Source: Pegoplata infirma (lineage: Eukaryota; Arthropoda; Insecta; Diptera; Anthomyiidae). Taken from it: a stretch of 64,000 nucleotides of DNA. The stretch lies in assembly GCA_963921195.1 (NCBI GenBank), contig OY992537.1:60412313-60476312 (forward strand), read 5' to 3'. A model generated the notes under the pieces. That model was not told the DNA's origin and did no database searches. It worked only from the letters and a program-made list of their open reading frames with translations. The position numbers were made by a program, and so were the translations under genes. Shown here piece after piece: positions 52,167 to 63,756 of this stretch; the stretch's first letter is position 1; every line of letters starts with the position of its first letter.

Positions 52167-53251
52167 TATGAATCTGTTTCATTTATATTTCGAAGGGTTT
52201 TTTTAGTCTAGGGATTAGGTTCGTTCAGAAGAAATATTTAGGAGTCTGCCTTACATAAAACCCTTCTTCGAGCGACTATGAACCAATTGTAAGGCAACTG
52301 GCTTCGCATCGGAACAAAATTTTTTAGAACATCTAATTTTGTGTATTTTTTGCATGAATTTGATTCTAAACTGCATTTTTTTTTTAAATATTTAAATAAA
52401 TTTTTAATTTATTTTATTTTTTTCTTTCAATTTTACCAAATCGTTTTTGTTACAAATCATTTACATATCAGGTGGGTGGAGTTGCATATTTACTTACACA
52501 CATGTGTCTGTTGTTTTAACAAACTGTGACACTTATAAAATAAATGAAAATTGCATGCAAAAAGTAAAATAAGAAAAAAAAACCTAGAAATGTTATTTGC
52601 AACATTTTAAAATTACTTTGAAAATACCAAGACAAACAAAAAAAAAATAACAGTAGAAAATATTTAAAGTCATTTATTATTTAATGTTGTACCCATTGAC
52701 ATTTAAGAAAAAAAATTATGAAGATTAAAAATAAAAATAAATTTATTTTAAAAGATTTGCTATCAAAAACACTATTAACTAATTTTCAAAAGAATCGATC
52801 GTCGATTCATTTCTGAAAGTGGAAAATTATTGAAAGAACATCCTAATTTGTAATGGGAAACATAAATGACCTCGAACTAGAAAAAAACTCTTTTTCATTG
52901 CACAATTAAAAGGTCGAATAAATAACTGTTTTATTATTTTTAATAAAAATTAAATAAACTTGTTTTAACTAAAATCGTTTTCTTAATTTTTCAATGGTTT
53001 CCTTAATACATAAATTAATAACTTTTTTATTTTTTTTTTCCAATGTTTTGTTTTTTCTTAATTTTTTATGAGTTTATTTTTATTAAAGTTATATCAGAGA
53101 ATATATGAAATAATGAAAGCGTTTTTTTCCTTACGTAAAAACCATTTTTTATTACGCAAAATGTTGTCATAAAAATATGTATTTTCATTATTTTTAACAC
53201 TTGCAGGAGTCACAAAATAAATTAAATGCATTGAAAAGTCAAGAAAAAAAC
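52167..53251. other. spacer with one repeat F block
   Basis: AT-rich. 52868-52960 is an inverted repeat F block ('gacctcgaactagaaaa' and 'attaaaaggtcgaataaata'). Otherwise no feature is supported. Confidence 0.4.
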
Positions 53252-53345
53252 AAGCAATAAAATTTTAGTCAATCAAGCGACCATATCATACCCTACACAA
53301 GTGTTTGCTGGTTAAGAGATCCTCTGTCGAAACATGGTTCGAATT
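53252..53345 (-). repeat. mini-me-2 3' end fragment
   Basis: 'gcgaccatatcataccctac' then 'acaagtgtttgctgg' is the complement of the mini-me-2 3' end ('cacttgtgtggggtatcata'). Confidence 0.55.
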
Positions 53346-54424
53346 GAAAACTGATTTTCTGTAAAATAAGATAAATTCTCAGCTCATTTCCATACCCACC
53401 AACCGCATCATTAAGGTATACAGAAAGAATTTAAAACAAATTTCAATCACGAAAAATGCAATTTTAATTATTTTTTTGATTGAAACTCCTTGATGAAAAA
53501 CATTTTTATAACAATCATCTAATTAATAGGTGATTAATTAAATATTTTTTCAATCAAACATTTTTCAATTTTGATCAATTTTTTATTTGTAGTCAATCAA
53601 AATAATGATTGATTTAACGAATGAATTATAAACTTAAAACTTAATTTTGCGATCCAATATTGAGACCGATTTCTCTTGGCACAGCTGTGCACTTTTTCAA
53701 AAGAATTTACCATGACTTTTTGTTAAATTTTGGTTGTAATGACCAGGATTTTATTACGAATGCTGTTTATTTGTGGAACATGTTTCTTGGCTTGTAATTT
53801 TAGCTTCGGTTTTTAAAATAATAATAAATAAGTGAACGTGTAGGCGAGTTAAAATCGCTTGTAAGCAAAATAGGGCATATAATTGCATGTTCTGACCTAA
53901 TGAAAATGTTTAAAGAAATTTTTTTGTGCTATGATAGTATATTGACGGCAATAATTTAGCAACAAACTATTTTGATCTCTAAGTAAAATACTCTATAAAC
54001 TTAAATAAATATTCAATATTCAATAAAATTCTATAATCATTTGACTTAGTTGTTCAATAGTGTAGCCTGACATATTCAATTTCTCAAGTCTTGTTTACGA
54101 AATCATAAAAAAATAATAAAAAAAAATATTTATTAAAAAAGTTATAAAGAATTAAAATCATGTAGTTTAATTTTCGCCAAGGATAGTAAACATTCATATT
54201 TGAGTTCACTATATCAAATTTTTTTATAAATACTGAATTACTTGAAGTACACTCAAAGAAACAGCTTCTTCATATTGATGAAAAGTTACATCAATATGAT
54301 GAAGCGGTGTCATCAATAACATTTTTTTATTTGAAAAATAAGAAAAAAAATAAAAAAAATATTTTTTTTTTGTAATTTGATGTTATTTAATTTATTTTTA
54401 TTTACAAATTTCATCCCACTGTAC
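53346..54424. other. spacer, repeated CAATCA/TGATTG words
   Basis: No gene. 53450-53625 has many 'caatca' and 'tgattg' words in both orientations, including 'tttttgattgaaa' against 'tttcaatcaaa'. At 54266-54304 'cttcatattgatg' and 'catcaatatgatgaag' form a hairpin next to 'acactcaaagaaa'. Confidence 0.4.
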
Positions 54425-54990
54425 CCACAACGACAAAGCCTATTGAAATTGGAAAAAATCGGTACATGCTTAGACCTATCCCCCATACAAACGTCCTTTT
54501 ATAATTTGGCTCAAATGAACCTAATAACCGTGTTATAATGGGTGTCCTTTCGAAACTTGTCAGGTAAACATATTTTGTATTCACAAATCATCGTTCCAAT
54601 TTTTGAGGAAATCGGACCAGATCTTCTTGTATTCTGTATTCCCTCAATATTCATTAAAATGCAAAATATTCTGTTTAAAATTTGACTTGTAGGTGTTAAA
54701 CGTGTACTTTGGTAACCGTATCAAATCTAAATATAATTGGACCATTTTTGAAATGAAAGTCCCCTGTCTGAAAATTTCGACCGATATTCAGGTAAATCGG
54801 TCTATTGGCAAAAAAAAATAAACCAATTCCACTAAAATTGTCTGCGTGTGTTATCAACACTAATTAAAGATCCTACGAAAGATAGATCTAATCGGTCCAT
54901 GTTTGGACTTGGGATCCATTTTCCGGAAAACACTGGTGTAGGGTATCTTATGGTCGGTCTTGGTCGACTATAACTTTCTTACTTGTTTTG
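54425..54990 (+). mobile_element. mini-me-2, 5'-truncated
   Basis: From 'aacgacaaagcctattgaaa' to 'tcgactataactttcttact' plus 'tg', co-linear with 31810-32366. The terminal hairpin and (GTCY)n tract are absent. Confidence 0.7.
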
Positions 54991-55009
54991 TTTTGCTCCT
55001 AATAAAAGA

Positions 55010-55165
55010 CAAATTCTGTCGTACTAATAGGGTTATCAAGTTTGTTAAATTGTTATTTAAAATTATAAAAACTAGTTATTTGTTCCACCTTTTTATTGTG
55101 CAATGATAAATAGTTCGAGGCCATTTTTATGTTTCCCTTTATGAATTAACATAACAAGTACTTGT
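55010..55165 (+). repeat. direct repeat pair with repeat F, left copy
   Basis: 'gggttatcaagtttgttaaa', 'ttatttgttccacctttt' and 'agttcgaggccattttt' recur in the same order at 55503-55730. The copies start about 490 bp apart. The interval holds an 83-codon frame without a recognisable motif. Confidence 0.6.
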
Positions 55166-55502
55166 GCTAACTCTACTTTCTTTATTTTCATATTCTTCCA
55201 ATAAATACTCAGTTCCTGCTTTAAAAAAATTTGTTAATTTTCAGCATTGAATTGACGATCGTTTTGGGGATTTTTAAATTTCCTCGTCATCAGAATTCTT
55301 TAATAAAATTAGGTTATACTGTTAGTGTAAAAACTTCAAAATATTCATATTCCCAATTATTCCAACGTAGTGAGAAAGAAATAAAAGAAATCTATTATTT
55401 AGAAAATTTTCCAGAATCACAACTAAATATAATTGAAAGCAGGTTGGTTGATTTCTGGATATTGTCCGTTGGCAAATGCTAAATGCAATTTTTGTTTTTG
55501 AT

Positions 55503-55730
55503 TCTATTGGAAGACAAATTCTATTCTACTATGTGTAGGATAGGAGCTTCGGGAACATGTATATAAGTGTAGGGTTATCAAATTTGTTAAATTTGTATTT
55601 AAAATAATAAAAATTAGTTATTTATTCGACATTTTTAGAGTGCAATGAAACAGAGTTGATTTTAGTTCGAGGCCATTGTTGTGTTCCCCATTATGATTTA
55701 AAAAACCAGTACTTATGTTAACTCTATAAA
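55503..55730 (+). repeat. direct repeat pair with repeat F, right copy
   Basis: Diverged copy of 55010-55165, with 'gggttatcaaatttgttaaa', 'ttattcgacatttttagagt' and 'agttcgaggccattgttgtg'. Confidence 0.6.
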
Positions 55731-55937
55731 AAATACTTATGTTAAGTCTATGTAATGTTAATTCAGAACACCGTCCGATAGCCAATATTAAAAATGAACC
55801 GGTTGATATATGCGTAAATGTAGAGATCAAATGGAGTAAACTGCTTTTACAGTTTTTCATTTTGTGATCCTGTTTTCATTTAAAAGGACTTCAAACTTTT
55901 AAAGGAATACATTTGTACTTGTCTTATGATGTCGCTA

Positions 55938-56172
55938 TTGATGGCAAATGAAGGAGGAGAATCTTCGCTTTTTTTTTTTTTTTATTTTGCTATATCAGTA
56001 AAAAGGATGTGAATAATGTCCTTTTAAAACTTTATCAAAATATTTTGTTAAAAACTGTATTTAAGGATACAGCTTTAAAAGGACATTACTTACCTTCTTT
56101 TTTCCTGATATGCCAAAATAAAAAATGGGAAAGTTTGCGGATATACTCCATATTCATTTGCCATCAACACTA
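55938..56172. mobile_element. foldback element, about 235 bp
   Basis: 'attgatggcaaatgaaggag' pairs with 'cattcatttgccatcaa'-type sequence at the right, 'tttattttgctatatcag' with 'ctgatatgccaaaataaa', and 'gtccttttaaaac' with 'gctttaaaaggac'. The arms cover most of the element. Confidence 0.7.
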
Positions 56173-56219
56173 GTGGCATTCTAGGACAAATTCAAACATT
56201 TAAAAAATATTCAAAGATT

Positions 56220-56264
56220 TTATCCTCTTCGACAAGGCCGAATTTACCTTTTTACTTGTTTTAA
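56220..56264 (+). repeat. mini-me-1 3' end fragment
   Basis: 'gacaaggccgaatttacctt' plus 'tttacttgtttt', the last 40 bp of mini-me-1. Confidence 0.55.
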
Positions 56265-56984
56265 TTATGTACATTTTTCCGAAAACCCCAATTTTTAGAC
56301 GCACTGCGCAAAATAAGATATACAGCGATTTTGATATTTTTCTTTTTAAATACATGTATTAACTTTTCCGCACTAATAAAAGTTAATTTGAGCACTTTGT
56401 TAGAATACACACCGCCCTACTTTGGAGGGTATAGAAAGATTCGTTAATGTCATCAATATCACTTATTTTTAGTTTATTTGAAGTTTTGATGAGTTTTTTT
56501 TATATCAAAAGATATGATAGCTTTTGATGTTTAATAAAAAAAAAATCGTTTGACAAGTTTTTCCTCCCTAAACTTTAGTCTAATTTTATTAGAAAGCATT
56601 TTTTTTCTGTTCAGCTGATGAATTAGTTAAGGTGGATAAAATAAAAACCATTTTTCATAGAAAAAAAATATATTGAAAAACTTTTAGAATATGTATTTTT
56701 TATAAAATACTTACTTTGTTGCTGTATTTTTTGTATGATTCGATTTTTTAAGTTTATTTGCAATTATTATCCTAAGTGTATGCTTTAAAAATTCTAAAAA
56801 AAAAATAAAAAATGCGTCAATATAAGTAACAAAGGTGGAATTAGAAAACACTGTCTGTTACACAGTGATACAAAATCGAGCTTTCCGAATTGGAATAGGA
56901 TGAAACCAAAAGCAAATGAAAATTTACATTTTATAAAACAAATGTCTTAAGGCATTTTTTTGAGTTCAGCGCTAGATTTTTTTA
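56265..56984. other. spacer, no gene seen
   Basis: AT-rich. A short mini-me-like end ('ggagggtatagaaagattcg') lies at 56425. No gene. Confidence 0.4.
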
Positions 56985-57850
56985 AACGCATTTAAACTTA
57001 ATTTGAGGAAAATCCGATAATTTTAACCCGTTGGGCAATTCTATTAAAATTTTGGACTTTTAAAACATGTCCACCAAAATTTTGGATTTTTGAACATGAG
57101 AAAATAAAAAAAAAGATATTTGTGATACATAATTTTTATTAATTTTAGCATGCTGAATAAGAATATCAAAAAATTTCAAAAATCGGTCGAGGGGTTTTCA
57201 AGATATCGCCAAAAAAAATTCAAAATGGCAGTTTTTTTCCAACGCTTAAGAATTTTTTTAAAAAAAATCTCAAAATTTCTTTACCTTGACGCTTTCATAG
57301 TGCTTGATACAATCTTTCATTTAAGCCTAATTTGAGGCAAATCCGATAATCTTAACCCATGGCGCCCTTCGACCAAAGTCTAAAGTTTTTGGTGAAAAGT
57401 TTCTAAAAAAACCAAAATTTTGATCGATGGGCGCCACGGGTTAAAATGACCGGATTTGGTTTAAATTAAGTTTAAATAAAAGATTGTCTCAAGCTCTATG
57501 AAAGGGCTCAAAGAAATTTTGAGACTTTTTCGAAAAATTTCTTAAACGTAGGAAAAAACCGCCATTTTATAAAAATTTGAAATGGCGATATCTCGACAAC
57601 CGATCGACCGATTTTAAAATTCTTTTCCTATTCGTGCTCAGCGCATCGAAATTAACAAATATGATGTGTAGAAAGATGTTTTTTTTAAGTTTTATTTGTT
57701 GAAATTTTTCAAAAATCCTTAACTTTGACCGCCGGGCGCCAAGGGTTAATTTAATCCGATTGGCTTCAAATTTGTACCACACAAGTTTTAGACCTAGGAA
57801 AAATAAAAATTTGCCCGGATACTTGGGAAAATCGAAAGTTGAAAAAAAAA
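56985..57850. mobile_element. family J foldback copy 2
   Basis: The arms around 57395 pair: 'ctttcatagtgcttgataca' (57290) with 'ctcaagctctatgaaag' (57489), and 'taagcctaatttgaggcaaa' with its diverged complement. 'gggcgccacgggttaaaat' matches the right flank of copy 1 at 9028. Non-coding. Confidence 0.65.
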
Positions 57851-59226
57851 AATGCCAGTCTAATGGTACAGGGTACACTCAAAAAAAAAAAAACTGTAAT
57901 GTTAGCAAAAAAAGCTCGTAAACCTACAAGAAAATTTGCTGATTTTGAACCCACAATTTTTTTGCTAAAGTTGGCAAAAATGTTTTGGGTTCGGACCCGA
58001 TAGGTCCAGACCCCGATGGGCCTAGACCTAGTTGGGTTCATTAAAAATCGTCATAGTTTTTGATCCAAAATTTGTGTCCGTTTCGCTCTACCTTGCTTAG
58101 TTTTTGAGATGGACTTTTTGTTGTGTCGGCAATATTTACCGAGATATGAGCATTTTAAAGTTTTTGGGAATGCTAACTTTTTTGGATCCAAAGTTAGGGC
58201 CCATTAGGGTCCACATGTGTGAAGAGGACCGGCGATACTATGCAGAGCCCGAGAACCAAAAATGGCCTCCATTTTGCTCTATATGGCTTAGTTTCCGAGA
58301 TAGCGCCATTTTAAGTTTTCTGAAAATTAAAAAAAATTTACCATTTATTTTTGCTAATATTAGCAAAAAAGCTTGAAAAAATTTGGTCAACTCAATTTTA
58401 AATCTAGCAAAAAAAATTAGTTCAAAAATTATTTTTGCTAACATGCTAATCTCAACTAAAAATTTGCTAAAAGTTAGCTAGCCAGCATTAGAAAAAAATA
58501 TATTTTGAGTCTATAATGAGTTTGTGCTGATGTTTGTAACTATCCGAAATATTGGTCCTAGACCCAACTTCAAGCATACCGATCGACTTAGAATAACTTT
58601 CTTAGACGATTTAGCGATGTTCGTCCGTCCGTCCATGTAAATGTTTTGAGCACGATACAACTCGCAATTATAAATCGAGTTGTATAAAATTTCAAACTTG
58701 AGCTTCATTTGGCCCAAGAAAGAGCTTTATACAAACTTTCCTTTATAATTATGTTGGTTTAAATGACTCTAACAAACGTATAACAATAGTAATCCTTTTG
58801 AAATTTAGCAAAAATTCATTAATCGTCGTTACAAATTTTTAAGAAATCGGGCAACTACTCTCCCATTATTCACATACTTATATCTCTAAAAATCCATGAA
58901 AATATTAAATACTAGATTAAAATTGTGTTAGTAGGGTATTCAATGTGTAATTTTGTAGTCTAATCAAATCCGAATACAATTGGACCATTTTTTGATTAAG
59001 ACCCGGTATAAAAATTTTGCCCGATATTTAGTTAAATCGTATTGGCAACAAAAAAAACCTATTTTACTTAAATTTGGTTTGTGTAATTTTTCTATACTTA
59101 TTAAAGATCTAACCAAAAATATATCCAATTAGTCCATGTTTGGACTTGCGTCCCATTTTCCGAAAAACACTGGTGTAGGGTATCATATGGTCGGTCTTGA
59201 CAGACTATAATTTTCTTATTTGTTTT
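57850..59226 (+). mobile_element. mini-me-2 element split by element A copy 3
   Basis: The left part ends '...tctaatggtacagggTA' and the right part starts 'TAtaatgagtttgtgctgat'. The copy at 31556 has the uninterrupted 'tggtacagggtataatgag'. A reduced (GTCY)n tract is at 58619-58635, and the 3' end 'cagactataattttctta' is at 59203. Confidence 0.75.
57876..58511 (+). mobile_element. element A copy 3
   Basis: CACTCAAAAAAAAAAAAACT at the left and TTTTGAGTC at the right (last base differs from the usual G), with TA at both borders. Same order of blocks as copy 1, but with internal deletions, for example around 57980 and 58110. 636 bp. Confidence 0.8.
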
Positions 59227-59760
59227 GGTTATTTTTTTATACCCTAAAAGTACAGTTATACGGCTGATAAAATTTAAAATAATGGGTACGCGAACCAAAA
59301 AGTTTGGAACGTCCTGCCTTAAAGTATATTTATTATATTTGCAAAATAAAATTATTAATTTTATTTGCTAAGGACAGGTGAATAATGTCTTTTAAAATGT
59401 AGTATTTAAAATTTTTTTATATTTTATATTTTTTGAAATAAAAATTTCTTTGCATGTAGAATACTTTTGCTAAAATTAAAAAAAAAAATAATATAAATTT
59501 TTTTTTATAACTCCTACTCATTGCTAGACATTTCATAAAGAATCAATTACTAGATTTTCAAATTACCATTCCTTTAACGTCATCGCCATCATCATGATCA
59601 TTTGTGAGTTTGTCTTTGCATTCTGGTTGGTATCCCTTTTTAATATAATCCACCTACTGACACTACTGTTTATTTATAAAATTCGTATATACGGTGTTTA
59701 GACTATACTTTACATTTTACAGCAGACTCGATAGTGTAGCAGAAGGAGAGGACTTTTATG
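59227..59760. other. spacer, no gene seen
   Basis: AT-rich. No supported feature. Confidence 0.4.
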
Positions 59761-59858
59761 TGGGGTTCACACTAACGGAATAAAAACGTAATGGACACAG
59801 CATAAAAGCTTTTTTAAACATGTCGCCCTTAAACACTAAAAAAAAAGTGTGAACCCCA
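59761..59858. mobile_element. tiny MITE, 98 bp
   Basis: The ends TGGGGTTCACACT and AGTGTGAACCCCA are perfectly inverted over 13 bp. The superfamily is unclear; the flanks show no clean duplication. Confidence 0.7.
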
Positions 59859-59896
59859 TATTATGCATGTTTTTAACATGCACTAAAAAAAACCTA

Positions 59897-60062
59897 CCTC
59901 CTATTTGACAACAATTTCTTGTTATTGTACAACCTTTTTACCAATAATTTTGTAATTTTACATGCTATTTACCAATAAAATTGTAAATTTACAATTTTTT
60001 TGACTCGATAAAACTTACATGAAGGTTTCGTGATTTTATTAGATTTTTTCCTACCTATTTTA
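59897..60062. repeat. fragment related to 363-829
   Basis: 'ctacctcctattt', 'ctttttaccaataattttgt', 'aaattgtaaatttacaattt' and 'cgataaaacttaca' in the same order as one unit of the tandem duplication at 420-700. Confidence 0.65.
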
Positions 60063-60073
60063 TGAGAGTTCCT

Positions 60074-60428
60074 ACAAGGGAAGTATCTGAACCCTTATGA
60101 ACCGATTTGCCTGAAACTTAAAATATATATAACAGAGACTATTTTAAGGTTGGGGTGTCTCAGCTTATCGGCCATATCAGTGTTTTTAAATTTCGTTGTC
60201 CCCTTATGAATCAATGTGGACCTCCGGGAAAATTTCGATAACTCCTGAACTAACAGGAATATCCTCTAGAGAAAAAATACGTGTCGACTTAAATTTAATA
60301 AAGATTATTTCATATTCATATGGACTTCGTAGGGCTATGTCTTCATATAAATACCCCGAAAAATTTACACATTTTCATGAAAAAAGTATTTAACGAAGGC
60401 AAACTTTTACAAGGTTATGCCCATAGCT
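60074..60428 (+). mobile_element. foldback family C, one-armed copy
   Basis: The left arm 'acaagggaagtatctgaacc' to 'cggccatatcagtg' then the core 'atttcgttgtccccttatga' and 'ttttacaaggttatgcc'. The right arm is absent. It shows the uninterrupted junction that is split in the copy at 14814. Confidence 0.65.
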
Positions 60429-60947
60429 GTATGCTATGATTGAAATAACGAAATGAATAAATAACAATATTTTTTCAAAAATAATCAAATAACAGGTTAT
60501 TTAAATATTTGAAAATGAATAATATTTATTTTGATTTTATTTGAATAACGAAAAATCAAATAATTTTTTCTGATTTTTTTTATTCAAACAAACAAAATAG
60601 AATTTTTCAAAATAATCAACAAAAATTTGTGATTTTTTTTGGTTATTCACAAAAATTCAAATAAATAACGTATTATTCAAACAACAAAAAATAAATATTC
60701 TTGAAAATTTTGTGTTTGAAAAAAAATCTATTTCATTTATTTTGTACAGAGAAACACAAAATTATTCTTACAGAACAGTATTGTTTTGATGTCAGGTTCT
60801 TATAAATTGTAATTTAAAAAAGTCCATTGAAATTCAGAAAAGTTAAGTTGTAATTTAGGAAATTCCAAGAGCAGATATAAAAACTTTTATTTTTTTAACA
60901 AAAGTACAAAAATCTGATTTTTAGAGGTTGGTTTAAAAGGACTATGC

Positions 60948-61390
60948 GCACTTTGTCATTTCGTGTGTAATGCATCGAAATATCCATCTAACAGACTATA
61001 AAATATATGTTATTGATCAGTGATAGATTGTAACACATTCTACAGATGTCCGTCCGTTTGTTTGTGGAAGACATGATACAGTCCCAACTAAAAGAGCTAG
61101 ACTGCGGAAATTTGTCAGAAATAAGTCTTATGGTCTGAGGCTGGTTATGTACGGAAATGGGTCAAATCGGACCATATTTCAACATCTGAAAAAACGCAAA
61201 ATGAAATAAAATATTTCTATGTCAGAAGAAGTTCAACGTCCTGCAGTTGAATCCAGGGGACTATAAAAAAGTATTTTATGCTAAAATTTAGCGGTTTTAT
61301 AGCCAAATTTAAAAACACGGGACTTGCGAAATGGAATGATATCTGATAATTATGATAAATACAAAAATGTTTATCCTCACAAAATCTTTT
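60948..61390 (+). repeat. mini-me-3 fragment
   Basis: 'gcactttgtcatttcgtgtg', 'aatgcatcgaaatatc', 'tgtccgtccgtttgtttgtg' and 'agctagactgcgga' follow the order of the mini-me-3 at 7395-7911. Strongly diverged. Confidence 0.6.
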
Positions 61391-61677
61391 CTTAATTCAC
61401 TTATAAAAAAACAAAGTTTTGGGTGACGATATCTTTACCCAACAATCCAGAAAATGATACCGTATTATAAATAATATTATATTCTCTAAATTTTGTAATA
61501 ACAAAAATGATTTTATCATAATACTATTGTAATCGTTAAAATTTTACTAGCATTAATGATAAAATAAATGGTAACATTATTATATCAAAAAAATATTATT
61601 TTTTTGTTTGGACAATTTGGCTGGAAATTAATTATTTTATTTATTTGTTAAAGGTGTCAAAAATTTTTTAGAAAATA
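61391..61677. other. spacer, no gene seen
   Basis: AT-rich, nothing supported. Confidence 0.4.
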
Positions 61678-62382
61678 TTTTTATATATATTCGATTAGAG
61701 TTTTATTCTAGTTCGAGGCCCAAAAATATTTCTATACATGATATTGTCATAATAGAGCAGGGATGGAAAATCGGAATTTTGAAATGGTACTGGAGCTCAA
61801 CCAAAAAAGTACTTTTTCGCTCTCGACGGTACTAAAAAAATTAAAGTCCAGTTTTAGTACGACAAACGCCGTTCGCCTGCGACGAATAAGAAGAAACTAG
61901 GCATAATTCAATATAAAAGTTCTTAAATTGTGGACATCCTTATTCATTTATTTATTTTTTTTGCGAAAACTTTATTAAAGGTTCGCTAAAATCAAAAATT
62001 TCATTTATTTGAAGCTTTTGAAACATTTTTCCAATGAAAATCCTTCGATTTTCGGATTTTTTTTTAAATTTTGTTAAAAAATGTATGAAATCGACTGGTA
62101 TGGAAAAGGTACTAAATCAGTCGCGGGGGTACTACGGTATTTTTGAGAGTCAAAAAGTACTGAAAAAAGTACTAAAGTACTAACTTTTCCATCCCTGTAA
62201 TAGAGTATTTTTAATTTATTGCTTTAAAAAAGTTACTCATCTCATAGTATATCTGTACTGATCAGTTTCATCCCCACTAAAGGAATCATCAGCAGACTTT
62301 AGAGAATCATCGTTGGTCAATCAAACCAGACATAATATTTGATATATTTCACAAGTTATATGAGAAATATTATTATGAAGGT
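61678..62382 (+). repeat. repeat N, copy interrupted by hAT-6
   Basis: 61678-61757 plus 62206-62382 reproduce 29813-30069, with hAT-6 and one TAATAGAG in between. Confidence 0.85.
61758..62197. mobile_element. hAT-6, short hAT-type MITE
   Basis: The ends CAGGGATGGAAAA and TTTTCCATCCCTG are perfectly inverted. The 8-bp duplication TAATAGAG is exact (61750-61757, 62198-62205), and the empty site is at 29879. Subterminal 'ggtactaaa'/'agtactttt' words resemble those of hAT-1, so they are probably relatives. 440 bp, non-coding. Confidence 0.9.
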
Positions 62383-63756
62383 CCGAAATCTGTTTTCCAA
62401 CAAAAATAACTCTTTTAAAGCAAAAATTGTATATACTAAATCACCGTCGGTAATTATAAGTATACGTGTTGCTGTTATTTTACAATAACAACAGTACCTA
62501 ACCAAACAATAGTGTTGGTAGGATAAGTCGTACTAAACTTTGTGTCAAATGTTGTTTTTTTTATTTTTAGTACCAAAAGCAATTAAAGCAATTAAATGTA
62601 TTTCAACAAAATTGTTGTTGGAAAAGAAACTTTATTGCGATTTTTTTAAACTTATATTCGCAATATTCATCACTCAATAAAAATCCTGAGGTATGTATGT
62701 ATGTGTTTATGAATGACAATACCATTTTTTTAATTAATATTATCATAGTAATATCATAGATCCACATTTTGTGGTATTGCTATCTTTTTCAAGATCGCGC
62801 TATAGCCACAATCGCAGCTCTTCCTTTGCAGCGTTCCAATCAGTCGAATTGCCGACGTAGCCACATACTGCCTACCCAATATGTCCAAAAAGAAAATATA
62901 GTATTCGCACTTTTAGGCAAAAACTGTTTCCAACCACCAGTGTTTTATCTGGTTGGTCAAAGTCACAAATTTTACCTGGCCTATGTGATATAGTTATAAA
63001 GTAAATTTGAAACATTTTTGATATATTATAACTTTTTATTTTAATTATTTTCAATATGATACATCCCCAGTGAAATTTCATGCACTAATTCGTAGAATAT
63101 TTTTTCCCTTTTGGTAGACTTCAATGTATCTCGCTTAAAAAATATAACAGTTAATCCGTGAAATGAGGGATAGATGGATAGATGGTTATGTGTTAGAGAA
63201 TCACAATAAATTTCAATAAATTACATCTTAACATCAGTTTTACCTCAAAAGTAGTCAAAAATAAAAAAAAATTATAAGCAAATATGCATTTAAATTTAAA
63301 AAATAGAATAATGCATTTCCTATTGCAAAAATGTTCAATTGTATAAAGAATGAAATTTTTTTCGATTTAAATAATTTTTGTGTAGTAGAAACATTTCACA
63401 GTTAATACTAAAGAATATTGTCTTAAAAATGTCACCAAAGCAAAAACCCTTAAAAATCTCAATGTTTTGCTTAATAAACCTTTACAATTAAGGGTAGTTA
63501 AGTAATTATACATCCTTTCACGAGTTTTTATTGTTTTAGAAAAATATCGAAAAGTCTAATCAACTAGAGTATTTTCCATAAGAAAATGTTTTAAGAACAT
63601 TTTTTTAATCAGTAAAAGTCAATTTGGAAAAAATTAAAAATAATCTAATTAATATTTTAGTAAAGAAAACCTTAAATAAGTAAAACAATAGTGGTTTGTA
63701 AGAATAATTGTGTGTTTTACTGTATAATAAAATGCAAAATAAATAATAAAAAAATT
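62383..63756. other. interior of the large inverted repeat, no gene seen
   Basis: 62760-62960 is noticeably less AT-rich ('gatcgcgctatagccaca', 'gttccaatcagtcgaattgc'), but the frames crossing it show no domain or motif I recognise. 'ttatttttagtaccaaaag' at 62560 also occurs at 29750, near repeat N. Confidence 0.4.

Noticed and set aside
52262..52310. Minus-strand tRNA near 'ggcaactggcttcgcatc'
   Set aside because: No T arm or B box in the right place.
55231..55482. 83-codon open frame between direct repeats
   Set aside because: A diverged DNA copy of part of it exists at about 43935-44030 with a different, broken frame, so it is probably repeat DNA rather than a gene.
62769..62993. 74-codon frame in a less AT-rich patch
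   Set aside because: No motif, no start or splice context that I can support; kept only as a note on the spacer.
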